Source: Streptomyces sp. NBC_00091 (GTDB lineage Bacteria > Actinomycetota > Actinomycetes > Streptomycetales > Streptomycetaceae). From it: a stretch of DNA of 64,000 nt. How positions within the stretch are numbered: position 1 is the first letter of the stretch; the number at the start of each line of letters is the position of its first letter. Shown here piece by piece: positions 61,769-64,000 of this stretch. The stretch lies in the NCBI RefSeq assembly GCF_026343185.1, contig NZ_JAPEMA010000001.1:124001-188000 (forward strand), read 5' to 3'. The position numbers and the translations under genes are program-made. The notes beneath the pieces were generated by a model, which searched no databases, was not told the origin of the DNA, and was given only the letters and a program-made list of their open reading frames with translations.

Positions 61769-63226
61769 ATGTCGAAGCGCACGCTGACGACCGAGTCTGG
61801 CGCCCCGGTCGCCGACAACCAGAACTCCGCTACCGCCGGCGTCGGTGGCCCGCTCCTGGTCCAGGACCAGCAGCTCCTTGAGAAGCTCGCCCGCTTCAAC
61901 CGCGAGCGCATCCCGGAGCGCGTGGTGCACGCCCGCGGCTCCGCCGCGTACGGCTACTTCGAGGTGACCGACGACGTCACCGCGTACACCAGCGCGGCGT
62001 TCCTGAACACGGTCGGCAAGAAGACCGAGACCTTCCTGCGGTTCTCCACCGTCGCCGACTCCCTCGGTGGCGCGGACGCGGTCCGCGACCCCCGCGGCTT
62101 CGCGCTGAAGTTCTACACCGAAGAGGGCAACTACGACCTCGTCGGCAACAACACCCCGGTGTTCTTCATCAAGGACCCGATCAAGTTCCCCGACTTCATC
62201 CACTCCCAGAAGCGCGACCCCTTCACGGGCAAGCAGGAGCCGGACAACGTCTGGGACTTCTGGGCGCACGCCCCCGAGGCGACGCACCAGATCACCTGGC
62301 TGATGGGTGACCGCGGCATCCCCGCGTCCTACCGCCACATGAACGGCTACGGCTCCCACACGTACCAGTGGACGAACGAGCAGGGCGAGGCCTTCTTCGT
62401 CAAGTACCACTTCAAGACGAACCAGGGCATCCGTTGCCTGTCGGGCGAGCAGGCCGCCGAGCTCGTCGGCTCGGACGCCAACTCGCACCAGACCGACCTG
62501 CTCCAGGCCATCGAGCGCGGTGTGAACCCCTCGTGGACCCTGTACGTGCAGATCATGCCCGCCGCCGAGGCCGCGGACTACCGCTTCAACCCGTTCGACC
62601 TCACCAAGGTGTGGCCGCACAGCGACTACCCGCTGCAGCGCGTGGGCCGTCTGGTCCTCGACCGCAACCCGGACAACGTCTTCGCCGAGGTCGAGCAGTC
62701 CGCCTTCTCCCCGAACAACTTCGTCCCGGGCATCACCGCCTCGCCGGACAAGATGCTCCAGGGCCGTCTCTTCGCGTACGCCGACGCCCAGCGCTACCGC
62801 CTCGGTGTGAACCACACCCTGCTGCCGGTCAACGCCCCGAAGGCGACGAAGGCCGAGAACTACGGCCGCGACGGTGTCATGGCGCTGCGCAACGGCTCGC
62901 GCCACGACAAGAACTACGAGCCGAACTCGTACCAGGGCCCGGCCGAGACCGGCATAGCCCTGGGCGCCCCGAAGGCCGTCTCCGGCTACACGGGCACCCA
63001 CGAGGCCCCGGCCCACACCAAGGACGACGACTTCTTCCAGGCCGGTGAGCTCTACCGCCTGATGTCCGAGGACGCGAAGCAGCGTCTGGTGGCGAACATC
63101 GCCGGCGGCCTGTCTCAGGTCACCCTCGAGGACGTCATCGAGAAGAACCTGGCTCACTTCCACGCCGCGGACGCCGAGTACGGCCGCCGCGTCGAGGAGG
63201 CCGTCCGCGCCCTGCGCGACGCCTGA
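61769..63226 (+). CDS. katA: Heme catalase (clade 3, small subunit)
   Basis: 485 residues. Distal-site region: FNRERIPERVVHARGSAAYG (catalytic His), then RFSTVADSLGGADAVRDPRG and NNTPVFFIKDPIKFPDFIH (distal Asn region). The proximal heme ligand Tyr is in RLFAYADAQRYRLGVN. Length fits monofunctional small-subunit catalases. It would destroy peroxide from urate oxidase, and the shared promoter palindromes support joint control with purine catabolism. Confidence 0.96.
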   Translation: MSKRTLTTESGAPVADNQNSATAGVGGPLLVQDQQLLEKLARFNRERIPERVVHARGSAAYGYFEVTDDVTAYTSAAFLNTVGKKTETFLRFSTVADSLGGADAVRDPRGFALKFYTEEGNYDLVGNNTPVFFIKDPIKFPDFIHSQKRDPFTGKQEPDNVWDFWAHAPEATHQITWLMGDRGIPASYRHMNGYGSHTYQWTNEQGEAFFVKYHFKTNQGIRCLSGEQAAELVGSDANSHQTDLLQAIERGVNPSWTLYVQIMPAAEAADYRFNPFDLTKVWPHSDYPLQRVGRLVLDRNPDNVFAEVEQSAFSPNNFVPGITASPDKMLQGRLFAYADAQRYRLGVNHTLLPVNAPKATKAENYGRDGVMALRNGSRHDKNYEPNSYQGPAETGIALGAPKAVSGYTGTHEAPAHTKDDDFFQAGELYRLMSEDAKQRLVANIAGGLSQVTLEDVIEKNLAHFHAADAEYGRRVEEAVRALRDA

Positions 63227-63241
63227 GCCGCACAGACGTAC

Positions 63242-63270
63242 CGGGGGCCTGACGGGAGGTCAGGCCCCGG
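63242..63270 (+). terminator. Hairpin after catalase
   Basis: CGGGGGCCTGAC and GTCAGGCCCCGG pair with one mismatch around a five-base loop, 15 bases after the catalase stop. Confidence 0.75.
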
Positions 63271-63440
63271 GTACTAGCCCGAGCTGCTTACCCGGATGAG
63301 GGGTGGTACGCGGTGAGGGCAGGACGAGGACCGTGGCGGGCGTGCGAGCCAGTGCGGTGGTAATGGGTTCCGAGGCCCGTCTCTTGACCTGAGGGAGACG
63401 ATGCCGGAGTTCTCGTCGCCGACCGCCACGGTCCCAGCCA

Positions 63441-63523
63441 CTCCTCTATGTACAGGGGCCACGCACAGAGTCCCCTGTACATGAGGAGACCTCCGAATAT
63501 TCCGAATATGAGGAGACCTCCGA
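63441..63523. repeat. Hairpin plus 16-bp direct repeat in a gene-free stretch
   Basis: CTCCTC-T-ATGTACAGGGG (63441-63458) pairs with CCCCTGTACATGAGGAG (63472-63488), 17 bp with one bulge. ATGAGGAGACCTCCGA then occurs twice, at 63481-63496 and 63508-63523. The 63227-63657 interval holds no credible gene; besides these it has the catalase terminator and the hairpin at 63587-63622. Confidence 0.6.
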
Positions 63524-63586
63524 CTCCGCCCGGCGGTGCGAACGTCCTGTCGCGCCAGCCTCGCTCCGTCGGGCGGGTACAACCAG

Positions 63587-63622
63587 AGCGCCGAGTCACG
63601 GACGGTCCCGTGACTCGGCGCT
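63587..63622. terminator. Perfect hairpin before the alpha/beta hydrolase 3' end
   Basis: AGCGCCGAGTCACGG and CCGTGACTCGGCGCT form a perfect 15-bp stem with a six-base loop, followed on the plus strand by TTTGTCG. It probably terminates the minus-strand hydrolase gene at 63658. Confidence 0.75.
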
Positions 63623-63657
63623 TTGTCGTGTCCGGGGACAGCTGGACGCAACGGGCC

Positions 63658-64000
63658 CTAGACCGATCGGGCGGCCTTGCGGATGAGGTCCAGAACGGCC
63701 TCGGGCCGGGACAGCATCGGAACGTGGGCGGAGTCGACCTCGGCGACGGTGGCGCCCATGCGGTGGGCGGCGAACCGCTGGAGCTCGGGGTTGACGGCGT
63801 GGTCCCGCGTGGTGACGAGGAACCAGCTGGGCTTGGACCTCCAGGCCGGCTCGTCGACCGTGGCCCCCAGGACCTCGGCGCGCGGGGCGCCCTGGGTCGC
63901 CCACACCAGCCGCTGCTCCTCCTCGGGCAGGTCCCCGCAGAAGTCGGAGATGCCGTCACGGGAGATCCAGATCCGCCCGTCCTCGGTGTCCAGGTGGGAG
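63658..64000 (-). CDS. Alpha/beta-fold hydrolase, C-terminal part
   Basis: The 114 residues visible are the C-terminus; the 5' end is outside the window and the frame is open to its edge. KPSWFLVTTRDHAVNPELQR holds the catalytic Asp region, and VAEVDSAHVPMLSRPEAVLD the catalytic His, as in the many secreted or cytosolic actinobacterial hydrolases that end this way. The substrate is unknown. It is convergent with catalase. Confidence 0.8.
   Translation of the reverse strand, partial: SHLDTEDGRIWISRDGISDFCGDLPEEEQRLVWATQGAPRAEVLGATVDEPAWRSKPSWFLVTTRDHAVNPELQRFAAHRMGATVAEVDSAHVPMLSRPEAVLDLIRKAARSV

Noticed and set aside
63274..63651. Short minus-strand frame of about 125 codons after catalase
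   Set aside because: Arg/Pro/Ser-rich with no domain, no ribosome site, and it spans a hairpin and direct repeats.

Overview
The window reads as Streptomyces or a very close actinomycete. Coding sequence is extremely GC-rich with G/C at third codon positions. GTG and TTG starts are common, genes are joined by ATGA/GTGA overlaps, and the families seen (XRE regulators, F420-dependent oxidoreductases, multiple two-component systems, gluABCD, MocR, allantoin genes) are typical of that genus. No rRNA, tRNA, CRISPR array, phage or biosynthetic cluster was recognised. I see about 50 protein-coding genes, two pseudogene regions, one decayed IS3-family element, two inverted-repeat elements and many intergenic hairpins.

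Layout. 1-1076: a 5'-truncated paralogue of an F420-dependent oxidoreductase gene, cut by a decayed IS3-like element. 1187-5755: four-gene minus-strand operon (nitrilase, class III aminotransferase, D-hydantoinase/dihydropyrimidinase, F420-dependent oxidoreductase), a reductive-pyrimidine or hydantoin-degradation-like set. 5923-12783: mixed genes, including an XRE regulator facing a type I methionine aminopeptidase across a long palindrome, gamma-glutamyltransferase and a P450. 12924-17334: response regulator, sensor kinase and GerMN-like lipoprotein operon plus a MurJ/MviN flippase, with two inverted-repeat elements touching gene ends. 17670-20580: L,D-transpeptidase and a secreted CocE/NonD-type hydrolase. 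20601-23798: gluABCD. 23994-27178: secreted propeller-like protein, small hypothetical, exonuclease III and an MBL-fold hydrolase. 27213-31918: sugar ABC transporter with ROK kinase and a coupled membrane protein, divergent from a Gfo/Idh/MocA oxidoreductase. 38686-44605: ABC exporter, NarL-type two-component system and MocR regulator. 47725-53421: SGNH hydrolase, saccharopine dehydrogenase-like protein, STAND ATPase and a double Lrp/AsnC regulator.

The dominant theme is purine/urate catabolism in three blocks: allantoicase, allantoinase and an IclR regulator (34988-38582); a MobA-like nucleotidyltransferase and malate synthase (44859-47374); and an NCS2 permease, a putative 8-oxoguanine deaminase, urate oxidase, 5-hydroxyisourate hydrolase, OHCU decarboxylase, hydroxypyruvate isomerase, tartronate semialdehyde reductase and catalase (53571-63226). 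Together they would import or form urate, convert it to allantoin and ureidoglycolate, and feed glyoxylate to malate or glycerate, while catalase removes uricase-derived peroxide. Ureidoglycolate lyase and glyoxylate carboligase are not in the window.

The most interesting signal is regulatory. A 15-bp palindrome, TCAAC-N5-GTTGA with at most one mismatch, lies at the promoters of allantoinase, malate synthase, the urate oxidase operon and catalase. A second 15-bp palindrome, TTCCR-N5-YGGAA, occurs at the IclR gene, hydroxypyruvate isomerase and catalase, and degenerately beside malate synthase and allantoinase. This ties the scattered blocks into one probable AllR-type regulon. I did not find an obviously new defence or mobile system.
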